Source of the DNA: Molanna angustata
Taxonomy: Eukaryota; Arthropoda; Insecta; Trichoptera; Molannidae
Assembly (NCBI GenBank): GCA_963576475.1
Contig: OY754970.1
Coordinates: 30,230,280-30,294,279, forward strand
Direction of reading: 5' to 3'
Length of the DNA: 64,000 bases
Shown: positions 45,346 to 56,329 of the stretch, one piece after another
Layout: the number at the start of each line of letters is the position of its first letter
Position numbering within the stretch: position 1 is the first letter of the stretch
The notes under the pieces: generated by a model
What the model was told of the DNA's origin: nothing
The model's input: only the letters and a program-made list of their open reading frames with translations
Databases searched by the model: none
Position numbers and translations under genes: made by a program

Positions 45346-45928
45346 TATGCGCACGGCGCGGTGAAGCCGATCCAGAGTTTTGTATAATAGATACACACGG
45401 CGCTGAGTATTGTGACTGACATGGGCGAGATTATTGTTGCCACGTTCAAGGTATGGATGTATGTAGATAAGAAATGGGTTTAGGTATATCAGGAAGATGA
45501 GAATAGGTACAAATGGGAATTATCTGTCATTTGCGCCAACATATCCATGTAACCGGGTATGTTTAAGACAGATGTTTAACGTTGAATAAATTACCACCTG
45601 ATCTAAGTGGAGCTTTATGAGTTTTGACAACTTCAATAAATATCTTAAAGTACATTTTTTCTTTGCTAATCATTTGAATGTGTCATTGGCAGAGTATAGG
45701 GAATAGGCCGGCCTTAGAAAAGGTGAGGCGATAATATTGTCCCGTCGCTGGAAGAAATAATTTGCTAAATATCACTTAATGACTTAATTTCAATACCACT
45801 ACTGGTTTAGGAAGACTACTCTTCCCATTATTTCTTGTCGGTCTTTGGCGGTTAAAAACAGCACCTCCATATTTCTCAAGCTACATTACAGGTGCGTTTT
45901 GCATCATAATTATTTTTTTCTTTGTCAG

Positions 45929-46139
45929 TTTCCTGTACAATGGTTGCTATTATAGGAACCTCAAGGTTTGTGTTAACAGGCAACCTGACTGTCTGGATAA
46001 TATTGAACACGAGGAGGAAATATGCAAGCTCAAGACGGTCGTCGTTTACTCCATAGGAAATTCATTTCTGTCACAATACATTAATCTTGGTATCATACTC
46101 CAAGAAATATTTTATGACGTGAACAGATTTCTCGTGTAT
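45929..46139 (+). CDS. Candidate exon with an LDL-receptor-A-like cysteine pattern (weak)
   Basis: A strong acceptor (tatttttttctttgtcag) opens a frame that begins FLYNGCYYRNLKVCVNRQPD and continues CLDNIEHEEEICKLKT, then a hydrophobic and less convincing stretch up to a possible donor tat/gtaaag at 46140. It stays open to a TGA at 46183. The spacing of Cys with -NG- before, PDC-D and a run of Glu before the last Cys is reminiscent of LDLa modules, although one Cys pair is missing and spacings differ by one or two. A second frame of the same DNA is also open and contains GNLTVWIILNTRR, similar in style to a GPCR first helix. The two readings exclude each other and either may be chance. Confidence 0.22.
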
Positions 46140-46189
46140 GTAAAGCTTTGTTCCGCAGTACACGCTTTCTTCAGGCTATGATGGATTCT

Positions 46190-47260
46190 TGTAAAACCAC
46201 TCTCGCGCAATTTCTTCTCCTGTTTCTCATATTTTGGTTGACTACGCTAGATTGTTTAATTATTTGTAATCTAAAATTTTATCTGCCATTTAAAAATCTT
46301 CCGGTTTTTTTAATACCATCCTACTTATATCGTTGAAACATCTTGGAAAAACCTAAAGCTTTATTTTGAGGTATCATATAATATTAATCAATAATTTAAC
46401 TGAGGGTTTATGTAATGGATGCGATGCGAGTTAAGAGATGTTATACTGAAATCATCGTCTAGAATCTTCATCATAAGAATTTCTATTCATAAATGTACAA
46501 CATTTTTGCTAATTAATATTTTCCCATGAACTGCGATCAATGTGTCGTATTCAATTTGTAAATATTAATAGTAATAGATTATTGTCTACGTTGGATTATT
46601 CCCATGTAAGTTAGTATTTGCACATTGTGCCCAATATATAATATGTATCTACTTAACCTAGGTTGTTTTGTAAGTAAATGTATTTAGTTAGCATTATCAC
46701 AAAGATAATATTTGTGTATGTGTAGGTTTTTACTTATGTACAATAAATTATACCTATTTGGTATTATTTGTCAAGCGTGTGGGGTCATAACGATAACCTT
46801 GGGAGTGTATTTTTTTAAGTTTTAATGGACTTTTCCGCTTGTACACAGTGTACAGTGCATTAACTCTTCGTTATTGATTATTTAAATATATGCACGTGAG
46901 ACATGCAGGTCTGTGTGTTATCGAGAAACTCGTAATAATAAATTTTGCTTTGGAAATTTTTCATTGCATTACCAACTAATGTTGTAGATAGGTATCTATA
47001 TTTATAATTGACAAATAATGAAAATACATATATGGTACAAAAATTATTTTGAATTATACGTTATTATTTTGTATTTTTTCACCATCGCATCGATTGCATT
47101 TTTGACGTAGCAATAAATAAACCAATTCAGGTTTTTATTGGGGCTATGTAGAGCTATTTGTAATTTCAATTTTTCAATTTTATTTATCTATATATAATGT
47201 ATCTTCTTCTTAATCACCGACTTATAATAGTGCTTCCACTATTTTCTCGTTCCATCGTAT
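46190..47260. other. No recognised feature
   Basis: AT-rich sequence. No repeat or frame supported. Confidence 0.5.
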
Positions 47261-47264
47261 TCGG

Positions 47265-47482
47265 ATGATCGAAATCGAAAACAAAACAACAGGCAAAATA
47301 ACATCTCGTATAGTCATATAGCAATGAAGTTCACCAGCCATTTTGAATGAGTACTTTTTTAGATAAACAGACGAGAGGGTATACACGCATGTGTTTTAGT
47401 TCCTTTTATAAGATAATGCACACCCGCACACCTACCGCTGGTTACCACTTAGTATGTAATGCTGTGATGGTATAAATAAATG
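47265..47482 (-). repeat. Interspersed repeat family A, copy 4
   Basis: Minus strand reads taccatcacagcattacata, ggtaaccagcggtaggtgtg, cttataaaaggaac, cacatgcgtgtatac and, with some loss of the middle, acgagatgttattttgcctg. Same order as copies 1-3. Confidence 0.8.
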
Positions 47483-47489
47483 AAAATGT

Positions 47490-48465
47490 TTTGTTCAGTT
47501 GAAACTCGACACACTATAATAGTATAATCGTTCCCAAAGGAGATGCAGTGTTTTGTAAATCATTACATTAATGCATTTCTAGTTTTTTTTTCTTTTAATT
47601 ATTTTTAATTGAAACACTTCCTTGATTTTTTTTTACACAAATATATTGAATTATAGCATAATATTGCTTAATCTCAAATGGGTTATTAAATTTTTTGTTT
47701 TTGGTTTTGACATCAATTAAGAACATTTAAGCAAATGTTACTCCGCAAATGTTATATTTGACTGAAAATGATATGATATTAAATGTCCAAGAACAAACAA
47801 TAACCTCTTCGTACACCATTCTTTTTCTTCTAAGCCACGTCCGATCCACTGTTGAATAAAGAGACCTCTTATAAACATTTCCATTTGGTTCTGTCTTGAG
47901 CTGTTTGCTGCCATACACCTCTCATTCAATTATAATCGTTTTGTCCGTACTAAATTATTCTTTAATAATTTCCTCGCAATATTTAACTGTATATTTTTAT
48001 AGTCAAACCCTGTTTACTTGATTCCAGACCTATCCCAATCTTTAAAGTATTGGGATTTAATACAATTTAAGTATCTGCATACTTACGTAGTTATTATCTT
48101 TTTGTATGTGTAGAGGGCTTAAAGTACCTATGTACATTTATTATTGTGGATGGATACGTATGTAGGTAATGTACATAATATATGCACGCTAATAAAAGGT
48201 GCTCTTTTGTATGTCACATTTTTTTTCAACCACCGATTCTTAAACTTTTTTGCATATTACAATTTATTTTGATAAATTAAGTTGATTTCTAAAGTATTGA
48301 GTAGTATAAAATGCAATCATTTGGTCACATCACATCATTACCTATATAATACCTATTAAAATACTCAATAAAATTAAGATAGACTCAGCTAGAGTTTTTT
48401 TAATAATCATTTTATAATATTAGGACTATGCTAGAGGTGTGTATGTACTTAAAGTGTTATTAAGG
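47490..48465. other. No recognised feature
   Basis: Two overlapping 63-codon minus frames at 47727-47929 share the same DNA and have no motif. Confidence 0.5.
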
Positions 48466-48474
48466 CTTTCTTCA

Positions 48475-48738
48475 TCTTTACCTCATTCCGGTCCATTCCT
48501 TTCGGAGCCAGAATAGGTCCTTTTCAAACTTCTCCTTTTTGATCGAGTATTTCTCGTCCTTCATTATGTGATCAATATTCGAAGTCTTACGGAGCTCGAC
48601 TGTTGTAGACGTCTGTCAGTATGAGCTCTACACAAGACTTCAACGTTGCTCACCGTGTCATCCCAAGATATCCTTAGCATTCTACGGTGAATCGACATTT
48701 CGAACGCTTCCAGGTATTTGTGGTACCAACCTCGAGGG
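48475..48738 (-). pseudogene. RTE-type ORF2 fragment
   Basis: Minus strand reads WYHKYLEAFEMSIHRRMLRI, SWDDTVSNVEVL and, after a shift, SNIDHIMKDEKYSIKKE. This is the LEA-EMW--RRMLRISW-D-V-N segment and the following H-MR-EKY segment typical of RTE-like ORF2. Confidence 0.8.
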
Positions 48739-48899
48739 TCCATGCCTCAAAGCTGTATCATTTGGGTTAGTTTCAGGTTGATATCATCATTACAAAGAAG
48801 ATTTCTCAAGGCTTATTTAGTCTTATTTTTCTATCAATTTACTATGTACTTTTACATTGTTAACGAAAAAATATTTATTTAGTTCATCGACAGACCATT

Positions 48900-49203
48900 C
48901 CTGGGGGCAAATCTGGTCAAACGGTGAAATCAAAACCCTCATGATTACCCATATCATGGATATAATTATCATAATGGAGTTCTATAATATGTTAGGGTAT
49001 ATGGGTAATAATGAGGTTTTAGGTTTAACCGTTTGATCAGACAGTGTCGATGCCGATGCTTCCACAATTAATATTAGAAACTGGAGAACGAAGGCAACGG
49101 ATAGACGGGAATGGAGGAGACTCCTGGATTCAGCCAAGGCCCACCCAGGGCTGTCGAGCTTATGATGATGATGATGATGTTTGATCAGACTTGTCCTCTC
49201 TGG
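48900..49203. mobile_element. Foldback MITE M1 split by a nested RTE end
   Basis: Left terminus cctgggggcaaatctggtca at 48900, mirrored arms around gttctataatatgttagg, and a right terminus gacttgtcctctctgg ending near 49203. The right arm is interrupted at 49043-49178. Confidence 0.88.
49043..49178 (+). mobile_element. 136-bp RTE end inserted in the MITE, 12-bp target duplication, GAT tail
   Basis: gtttgatcagac at 49031-49042 is repeated at 49179-49190. The insert is one open frame from its first base: SVDADASTINIRNWRTKA, TDRREWRRLLDSAKAHPGL, SSL and TGA, followed directly by gatgatgatgatgatg. A D-R--WR--L-SAKA-PG-SS ending with a GAT tail is typical of RTE/BovB-like elements. Extreme 5' truncation leaves only about 45 codons. 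Confidence 0.93.
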
Positions 49204-49209
49204 TAAAAC

Positions 49210-50405
49210 TCCATTATAACACGAGTCTTGTAGTTTTACTTATATTTTAGAAGGCACTGACCAGTATCGGTCTGCTGAAGACCATCGTCAGAGTGGGCTA
49301 TTTATAATATTTTTAATGGAGACAGCATATCTTATATCAGGTCACATGCATTTGACTTTATTCTTCTTGCATCGTGTTTAAATTCTTCACCATTTATTAA
49401 AATTAAATTGTTGAGAAACTCTCATTGTTATGGTAATGTATTGGAGTTTCATTATGTGTGTGTGTGTCTGGTGCAAGGACGTATTATTTGCGTGTGCAAG
49501 TATTCATGCTACTTGTAAAGTAAGTACCTACTACATCTTTATAGTATGTACATACAACCACATTTTTCATACAAATATCATACCACTCAAACTTATTGTT
49601 TTTATATGTGTATTGTCAGTGAGGATTTCATTAAAACTACTCTGGTAAATGAAGGGTGCAGGGATAGCTAAACTACCACATAAAACGGGTTGAGGGAAAA
49701 TAACGTCGCACGATATATTTATTTAGCGCTGATTTTAATTTTTTTGCATCGCGCCAGTGATTTGACATTTGTTGTGAAGAATATTGATTTTTTCTCAGTT
49801 TGCATCGAGACACCAAATGGCGATTCGACATTTTATTGTATCATTTATATTTTGGCATTGTTTTTTTCCCAAAAAAAAATTTTTTCAAACATATTTTTCT
49901 TATGAAGCGTACTTATACTTTTTTATCGCAATATTGACATAAAATAAATCCATCAAAGAATAATACGAGTCTGAACGTGTCATTTTGACAGAAATATAAT
50001 TAATAAATCTGGTTTTGACAAAGTTATATTTTATAAAATAAAATGTGAAGTCTAATACTTTGTTAAAATCCATTTTAACTATATATTTTTAAAAGAAACT
50101 CACTTTATTTTTTAAATTTCTTTTATTTCACTGTATTTACTTTGAATATCTCTGGAAATTCTAAATCCTCAAATACGACGAAAATGCCATCAACAACCAA
50201 GTACAACCCTCCTCTTCACCCCTTCTTACAATATTCCTTGTATACCATTAGGTACCCAAATCTCACCTCAACCTCCACACATACATACACACACACACCC
50301 ATACGCTTCAGTCTGCACTCATCCGAGAAAGGAAACGGTTAAAACTGAAACATGTAGTGATCAAAATTAAACAAAGTGTATAGTGGAACATAGTGGTGCC
50401 TTTAA
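49210..50405. other. No gene supported
   Basis: Motif-free frames of about 70 codons at 49430, 49690 and 50142. A CA-rich patch lies at 50276-50300. Confidence 0.5.
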
Positions 50406-50409
50406 TTTG

Positions 50410-50645
50410 TTTTTATTTATATATCTTTCTGTACATAACATAAACAAATTCATTGTACACTGGCGGGCTTATTGGCATAAGGCAATTCCTTCCAACTAAC
50501 CAGAGTACAAAGTATAACAAAATTGTGTATGTACACACCAACAAAATAATGAACGCAAAAAAAAAATAAAAGAAAATAAATATTACACTAAGATAACAAT
50601 TAAAAAAAAATGATTATACTTCTTGGCAAAAAATAGGATGGGGAT
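50410..50645 (+). repeat. Interspersed repeat family D, copy 2
   Basis: Best copy of the family: ctgtacataacataaacaaa, cattgtacactggcgggctt, attggcataaggcaattcct, tccaactaacc and the A-rich 3' half with atgaacgcaaaaa. Same orientation as 29485. Confidence 0.78.
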
Positions 50646-50715
50646 AAAAAAAAAGATATTTTTTAATTTGTTTTAAAATTTCGCTAATTTTTATGTCTTG
50701 TTATAATTTTTTTTA

Positions 50716-51087
50716 TTAAGATATGAAAGCCTTGTTAGTTTTAAATAGAAAAACACTAGTATCACTCAGGTTAACACATATGCCTATAATTGTCTTCTGG
50801 CATTTGCGCGACTGCACATTGCGCGTTGATAAATCTTTATAAAATGTTGTATTTGTCTGGGTTAGTTGCGCACAAAAATACGCGGAATGTGTGTGGCCTG
50901 CATAACAATTTCCCTTTATGTCTCCTTGAACCGTTGTTTTAGTAGTTCGACGTAGTAGTGTATAGGAGTGACTGACAGAATGAAAGGCTTGCGCTATGCA
51001 CCGAAGCCATCCATGCCAGAAACAATGCACTAACCAGAGTCCTAGGTCATGAACGTGCCATTGTAATTCAACCAACCAGAACGACAA
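50716..51087 (-). other. 123-codon minus-strand frame of unknown status
   Basis: Starts MSFWLVELQWHVHDLGLWLV, is rich in Trp, His and Cys and continues to FLFKTNKAFIS. Local GC content is raised. No domain, splice site or homologue in the window supports it, and the composition is unusual for a real protein. It is immediately upstream of the candidate exon at 51196 but on the other strand. Confidence 0.2.
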
Positions 51088-51195
51088 CAGCTGAGTGATG
51101 AATTGAGGGGAGGGTTGAACAATGTCAGTAGATGGACCTTGGTACCTACCTCCCTCTTTAATACTGTTGTAGTTAAGTTTGTTTTTTTTTCACAG

Positions 51196-51304
51196 TAAAA
51201 TGCGAGCTGATACTTTTAAGAAGGCATATAACTTTAAATCTTATGACTTAAAACATGATATATTAAAACCTCCTGATGCACTATGCAACTACGTGTTTGC
51301 AAAG
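51196..51304 (+). CDS. Candidate 109-nt internal exon, function unknown
   Basis: An excellent pyrimidine-tract acceptor (gttttttttttcacag) and a donor aaag/gtaact enclose 109 nt, open only in the frame that begins after one base: KMRADTFKKAYNFKSYDL, then KHDILKPPDALCNYVFAK. The ILKPPDALCNYVF part is clearly not AT-bias low complexity. A PPD-LC-Y-F phrase gives me a vague sense of an arthropod secreted or uncharacterised family, but I cannot name it. The ATG at 51200 could also be a start, but the acceptor directly before it favours an internal exon. It cannot follow the exon at 31356 directly because of phase. Confidence 0.35.
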
Positions 51305-51309
51305 GTAAC

Positions 51310-52715
51310 TATCGCGTGCGTTCATGGGTTTATACGTAATATAAATTATCGGAAATCCAAAACTTGATGATTTCTTACATTTTAAACCTGACTTTTAATG
51401 AAAAAAACTCTTTAAGCATAGGTATAAAATATTTATTTCTCTACGACATATAGTTGTGGAGTAATCAAAAATAAATGTTGTAATAAATGGTATTTAATAT
51501 TTTTTTATAGGAATTTATGTTGAATTATAAAATTGGGCGACGAACATTCACTATGAGAAATGTTGAAAATTATTATGGATTTTTTTTTTAATATTTGAGA
51601 AATTTAATTTCACAATGCGATGTTTAGATTTATTAGTTTTTGAGTGCTTATCTGGTTAAGGTGAGAGAGAAATGATTAAATAAAATAAATAAATAAATAA
51701 ATAATATATCATTGACATAGAATAATAATAGTATAGAAACTCTTTAACCTGCAGTAAACGCGACTGCTTTATGTTGACTAATTTGGTCAACATTTTGCTA
51801 CGAGCATTCAGTAATCATTTGACCGTCTGCGTGATACGTTCTCCAAGTATGGATTTTTTTAACTGCTTGCAAAATTATTTACGCAGTCATAACGAGTAGT
51901 ACTATACGAACAATGTCTACCAGCAGAGTCATACATAATATTGACACGAGCCGGCCAATAAAACGGCTTCACTTTTTCAGCGAGGTATTGTATGGGAATG
52001 AGTATTCTATAGTTTTATTATTATTCTATGCATTGATTATAGGTCCATTAGTCCAAAAGTAGACGTATTGGAAGTTGATCTATAAATTTGAATCCACTTA
52101 ACATGACAATGGTAAGATTAGGTAGATATATACCTAAGTATCAAAGGTAACCTTCCTGCCTAAATTATTGTTGATCACCAAGGTTCGTGTTCAATGTTCA
52201 GTGTTCAGGGAGTCTGAGAGTCGTTAATCTTCTCCTGGTTTAGTCGTTGAAGTTTTATTGCGATACTGGTAGCTAGACAGTTCCTATGGTGTGTCCAACA
52301 TTAACTGAACAGAATCAATGGGGGGCATTAAATTGACATTAGAGGTTTATTTTCTTATTATATAAATACCCCAATAAATTGTTCTATTCGCAGAAACTAT
52401 TCGAAGTGTGGTCGTTGTTTTCAATAATAGGTACCTACCTCTTATAAAACAAAAGGTTCTCGATAAATATATTTTATGTGATGTTATTATCTCAATGAAA
52501 TTAAATGGACTGTCATTTATCGATTTATCGTTTCGTTTCGTTTTTGACAAGTTTTTTTTTACACATTAAATTTGATGTTTAAAAGATGACAGTAATGACA
52601 CGTTAACACCTTAAAACATTATTATTTTACTCTCTATGATGGTTATTTAGGTATATAGATCCTTACACAATATTACCATGTTATATGACCTCTGTGAAAA
52701 AATACATGTAAAATA
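51310..52715. other. AT-rich stretch without supported features
   Basis: Includes an aaat simple repeat at 51683-51703 that may be a lost SINE tail. Nothing else recognised. Confidence 0.5.
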
Positions 52716-52722
52716 TTTTTTT

Positions 52723-53200
52723 ATGATAAATTTATGAGTTTAACTGCCTATATTTCCAATTATATTAAAAATATCGAAAAAAAGCCGCAACACCCCAACT
52801 AGATAATTTAATTTTCTATAAAAAATATTAATATTGTAGAAGTACATCTCAATTCTTTTTTAACAATTTTTATAAAAATTGAATTTAGTGACGACATCGC
52901 TTCATACAATTTCTATGGCAGCCACCTATACACAATATCTAAGAAGACTTAATAGTTTGATACTAATCTCCAAACATACATACATACCATCATGCTGTTT
53001 TCATATTCTGGGTAGGATCAAAGGACTGACCTCCATACTATCCTATCTTGACATACATACCTAGGTACATGTGTTGTATAGAAAACCATATATCTTAAAA
53101 TATTAAATAATATGGGTTTATAGTTTGGTACTTATTCTTCAACTATACCTACGTACTATCGCTATTTACAGTTGGATCTCATGTGTTACATGCAACTAGT
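52723..53200 (-). repeat. Composite repeat family C, copy 3
   Basis: Minus-strand match to copy 2 over almost its full length, including gcaacaccccaactagataa (as cggc complement), the RTE-like middle and the outer ttacatgcaactagt. The 61-codon plus frame here and the 62-codon minus frame in copy 2 are the same frame conserved between copies; it has no known motif. Confidence 0.85.
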
Positions 53201-53209
53201 ATAAGTTTG

Positions 53210-53620
53210 ATTAATTTAAAAAATATATCTTAGCATTGCTTGCTCTTGTACATACAAACCTTGTTGGGTAGCAGTAATATGTTTTAAATGACGTATGTTT
53301 ATGTTGTGATAAAAATAAATTAATAAATAAAACATTCCGCCTGTGTTTCTGCACTTGTAGTAAATGAGTATCAACCTGTTCGTATATTTTAATCGTGTGG
53401 CCTAATTATCTGTATTGGTGTGTTTCCTATTAACTTACAAGACAATTTATTGCACGCATAAACAATTATCTTGATTTATATTTCCATCGTTATATTATTT
53501 TACTAATTTAAATAATACAAAACCATTCGCTTCCATGCTATAAACCAATAATTTTCATAAGACGTTTCTGAATGCTGAACCAATAAATTGTTACACATAT
53601 AAAATCGTTATATGTTGAAT
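53210..53620. other. No recognised feature
   Basis: AT-rich sequence between repeat family C and the mariner remnant. No motif. Confidence 0.5.
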
Positions 53621-53629
53621 GATATATAT

Positions 53630-53951
53630 TAGGTTGTTTGAAAAATCGTTCGGTTTTTTCCTCTGTTGAGTAACTAATAAATTACTCGATGTGTATCGAG
53701 AAGATGCATTGATAGAATGTCAGTGAAAAATTGCGCACTCCCGCAATTTAGATGTTAAAGATGCACCACATTCTGGATGACCAAATATGTAAGGGCATCG
53801 ATTAATGCAAACCGGCGAAAAACAACTCTGCGACATCGTTGAAAGATTAAATCTATTGAATTCGAACGTTAATGATCACGTGCAACGCATCGGTTTAATT
53901 CTTATCATTTTTCAAAAAAAAAAAAATACGATATGACTTTTCGAACAACCC
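53630..53951 (+). mobile_element. Internally deleted mariner-type transposon
   Basis: Terminal repeats ttaggttgtttgaaaaatcg at 53630 and, inverted, aaaatgggttgttcgaaaag ending about 53951. Inside, NLDVKDAPHSG, a stop-containing GHRLMQ stretch and ERLNLLNSNVNDHVQRIGL match the N-terminal helix-turn-helix region of mariner transposases (DVKDAPRSGRP, then the -V--HL---G segment). The catalytic domain is wholly absent, so it is non-autonomous. TA-rich flanks fit TA target use. Confidence 0.85.
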
Positions 53952-53954
53952 ATT

Positions 53955-54600
53955 TTATATATTATCTCGTACAAGCTTTGTGTGCTGATTAACATTTTTA
54001 ACAACTTATAAATCAACTTGTATGAAATGATCTCGGCGGTTCTCATTCGGATTAGCTTATCGATAAATCTCACCGCGGAATGTTATGTAAAAAAAATTTT
54101 TTTTTGCTAGTTTTGAATGATTTTTTTTTGGTTTTAACTGTACATCATGTTGTGGTTTTAGAGTTGTAATACGAACGAATTGATTTATTTAATCTAGGTC
54201 TGCAGAGTAAAACGACGTTGGTATTTATCGAATAACGTTTTTTTTACGAATCGAAACAAGGACAAATTTATTTTTCTACGTTGTATGAAAATATACTTTA
54301 AATTGTGTTTGTATTTATGTATTTGTGTGTTTTATTACAAATATTAGTGTTTTACTTAGACCTTGAGGTACTGTGTAGAGATGTGAATCTTAAAAATGCA
54401 TTATTATCTCATTGTCTGGTGGCAGTGATTTTTTTTTTTAATTTTCATATATCTTAGATACCTACTACTAATACAACATGGAATTTTGAACTATTTGGGA
54501 AGTCGTTTTTTTTATATAAAAAATATGTCATCGCACTGTGACATATTTATTTTGCTAATCTTTCTGGAAGGGAGCACGGCGGTCAACTAGTGTCTTTATT
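53955..54600. other. AT-rich stretch without supported features
   Basis: Poly-T runs and short AT words only. Confidence 0.5.
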
Positions 54601-54604
54601 TTAA

Positions 54605-55025
54605 ATAATAATAATAATAAGGACAATTTATAAAGCGCCGTTTAGTGACAACCGTGGTCACCTCAAGGGCGCTTTCAGTTTGCAAAAAAATAATTTAAAT
54701 TTAGTCCTATAGCTAACACATTGAAAATGGTGAAACATAAAACTTTAAAAAATTCAATAAGTTAAAATTAAGTTAAAATTAGTCCGATGAGTTGTATTCT
54801 ATGGATTTGGTATTGCGGTAGGTGTGCTAATATGGCCTTACAATAATCTACACGGGAAACTATTAAAGAATTTATAAGGACCTTAGCAGCATTTGTCGAG
54901 AGACACCTTCGAATAGGTCTAAGTTGTCTGAGAAAGTAACAACTTTGTCTGACTATGGAAGAAATGTGTTTATCCATAGAGACATGCTTATCAACATTAA
55001 AGATCGGTTCGTACGATTAATGACA
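54605..55025 (-). mobile_element. CR1/L2-type non-LTR retrotransposon 3' end
   Basis: Minus strand encodes DKHISSIVRQSCYFLRQLRP, IRRCLSTNAAKVLINSLIV and SRVDYCKAILAHLPQYQI before stops. LR-L--IRR-L----A--L----V-SR-DYCN--L-GLP is the conserved block between the reverse-transcriptase palm and the C-terminus in CR1/L2-like elements. The Asn after DYC is Lys here. The element ends at (ATT)n around 54605-54622, a simple-repeat 3' tail. 5' truncated. Confidence 0.78.
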
Positions 55026-55063
55026 GTTTAATAATTATCATTCAGTTAAATGATGAGTGGTGG

Positions 55064-55205
55064 CAGTGTGGTTATTGTGCAGGGTTAGTAATCCAGTGGT
55101 CGCGAGTTCGAATCCTACCACGACCGAATTCGTTCACCTATAGCAGGGAATGTATGAGGATGTATGTATATGTAATGTCTCAAAGATATATTCATCCTTT
55201 AGAAA
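55064..55205 (+). mobile_element. tRNA-derived SINE (Thr-like head), same family as 940
   Basis: A box in ggcagtgtggttattgtgca, anticodon loop around ttagtaa, B box gagttcgaatcc, then the body from cgttcacctatagcaggg to atattcatcc. Shares head and body with the minus-strand copy at 940-1106. Confidence 0.82.
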
Positions 55206-55209
55206 AACT

Positions 55210-56180
55210 TTCTTTGTTGTTTTCTATAAATACATTTAAAATTGTTACGCGTTTGTCTTCCTTTTTGTTATTTTTATATATATTTTTTTTGATTGACTAC
55301 CACGACCACCCGCTCTGCATATGGGGACTGTAAACGGCCCCTTCACAGAACGCTAAGTGAGCGACAAGAAAAAAATTCATAGCACGAAAAGTAGCTCATG
55401 GAGACCTCTAGATTAGTAATCTCGGCACCATAGTGCAAAAGTACAATCGACGAATGTGAATGGAAGATTCACACTCGTGGACTTCAGATCTTTTGAAATG
55501 AGGAATATCAGGGGTATATGACCAAGATCTCTGTAAAAAAATAACCTACTGGAAATATAACAATTGTAAGGTACCATAATTATGACAAAACATCTTAAAG
55601 GCTTTAAAATTGTTCTTTGAGATCACAAAAACCGCGTGACTAATGAGATCTTGAAGAGGTCCTCGGACAGTCACGAGTAGCTCCGATATATAAGAGGACA
55701 GAACTGACATGAGGCAGAGGAGGTTATTTCAAATCGGTGGCTATTTTTATATATTCATTCATTTATTATAAATCCTTTCTTACAAATACAATAACATATT
55801 ATGTATACACAATATAACTTAAAATATATAGTACTATAATGAACTTAAAATTAAATAAATAAATAAATAAAGTTTATGTTTTTTATTTTAATCACTTACT
55901 CATTATAGAGTTATATTTTGTAGATGGTTTCTGGATAAGATACTCCACTAGGCCAATGCCTGTGTCGGAGTGCCATTACATATATTTTTATTTAGTATAA
56001 TGTTAATCTATTGGGTACCTAATGTAAGGTAGTCTAATAGTACAATGTATTTATTTGTTCATTTCACTATATGCGATAGTCTTTAGCTCTCTTCTCTGCC
56101 TTTGTTAAATAACCATTTAAATATTATTTTTTTGCATTAGTTGATGAGATAGTTGAAATTTCTGGTATGTCTTGTTTTAA
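55210..56180. other. No recognised feature
   Basis: A GC-richer part (55280-55730) has no long frame. tagattagtaatctcgg at 55413 is a small inverted word. An aaat repeat at 55853-55870 could be a retroposon tail. Confidence 0.45.
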
Positions 56181-56187
56181 CATATTG

Positions 56188-56227
56188 TGAAGTTTAGGTG
56201 CTAGGTATGTATAGCACCTAAACTTCA
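56188..56227. repeat. Perfect 16-bp inverted repeat (hairpin, 8-base loop)
   Basis: tgaagtttaggtgcta and its exact complement are separated by ggtatgta. The RNA would fold stably, but the stem is shorter than a typical pre-miRNA. Confidence 0.9.
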
Positions 56228-56263
56228 ATATACCCACCACTTCACTTTGTATGGCCTCCGTTG

Positions 56264-56320
56264 CTTTGGTTGGTCGGAAGAAATTGCCTTATGGTAATAA
56301 ACCCGCCATTCTACGTATTA
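56264..56320 (-). repeat. Isolated core of repeat family D
   Basis: Minus strand reads aatggcgggtttattaccat and aaggcaatttcttccgacc, the core shared with family D and the centre of the tRNA-armed element. Flanks do not match. Confidence 0.65.
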
Positions 56321-56329
56321 TTTATTGTA

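Noticed and set aside
56188..56227. microRNA precursor
   Set aside because: The 16-bp stem is too short for a typical pre-miRNA and there is no extended pairing outside it.
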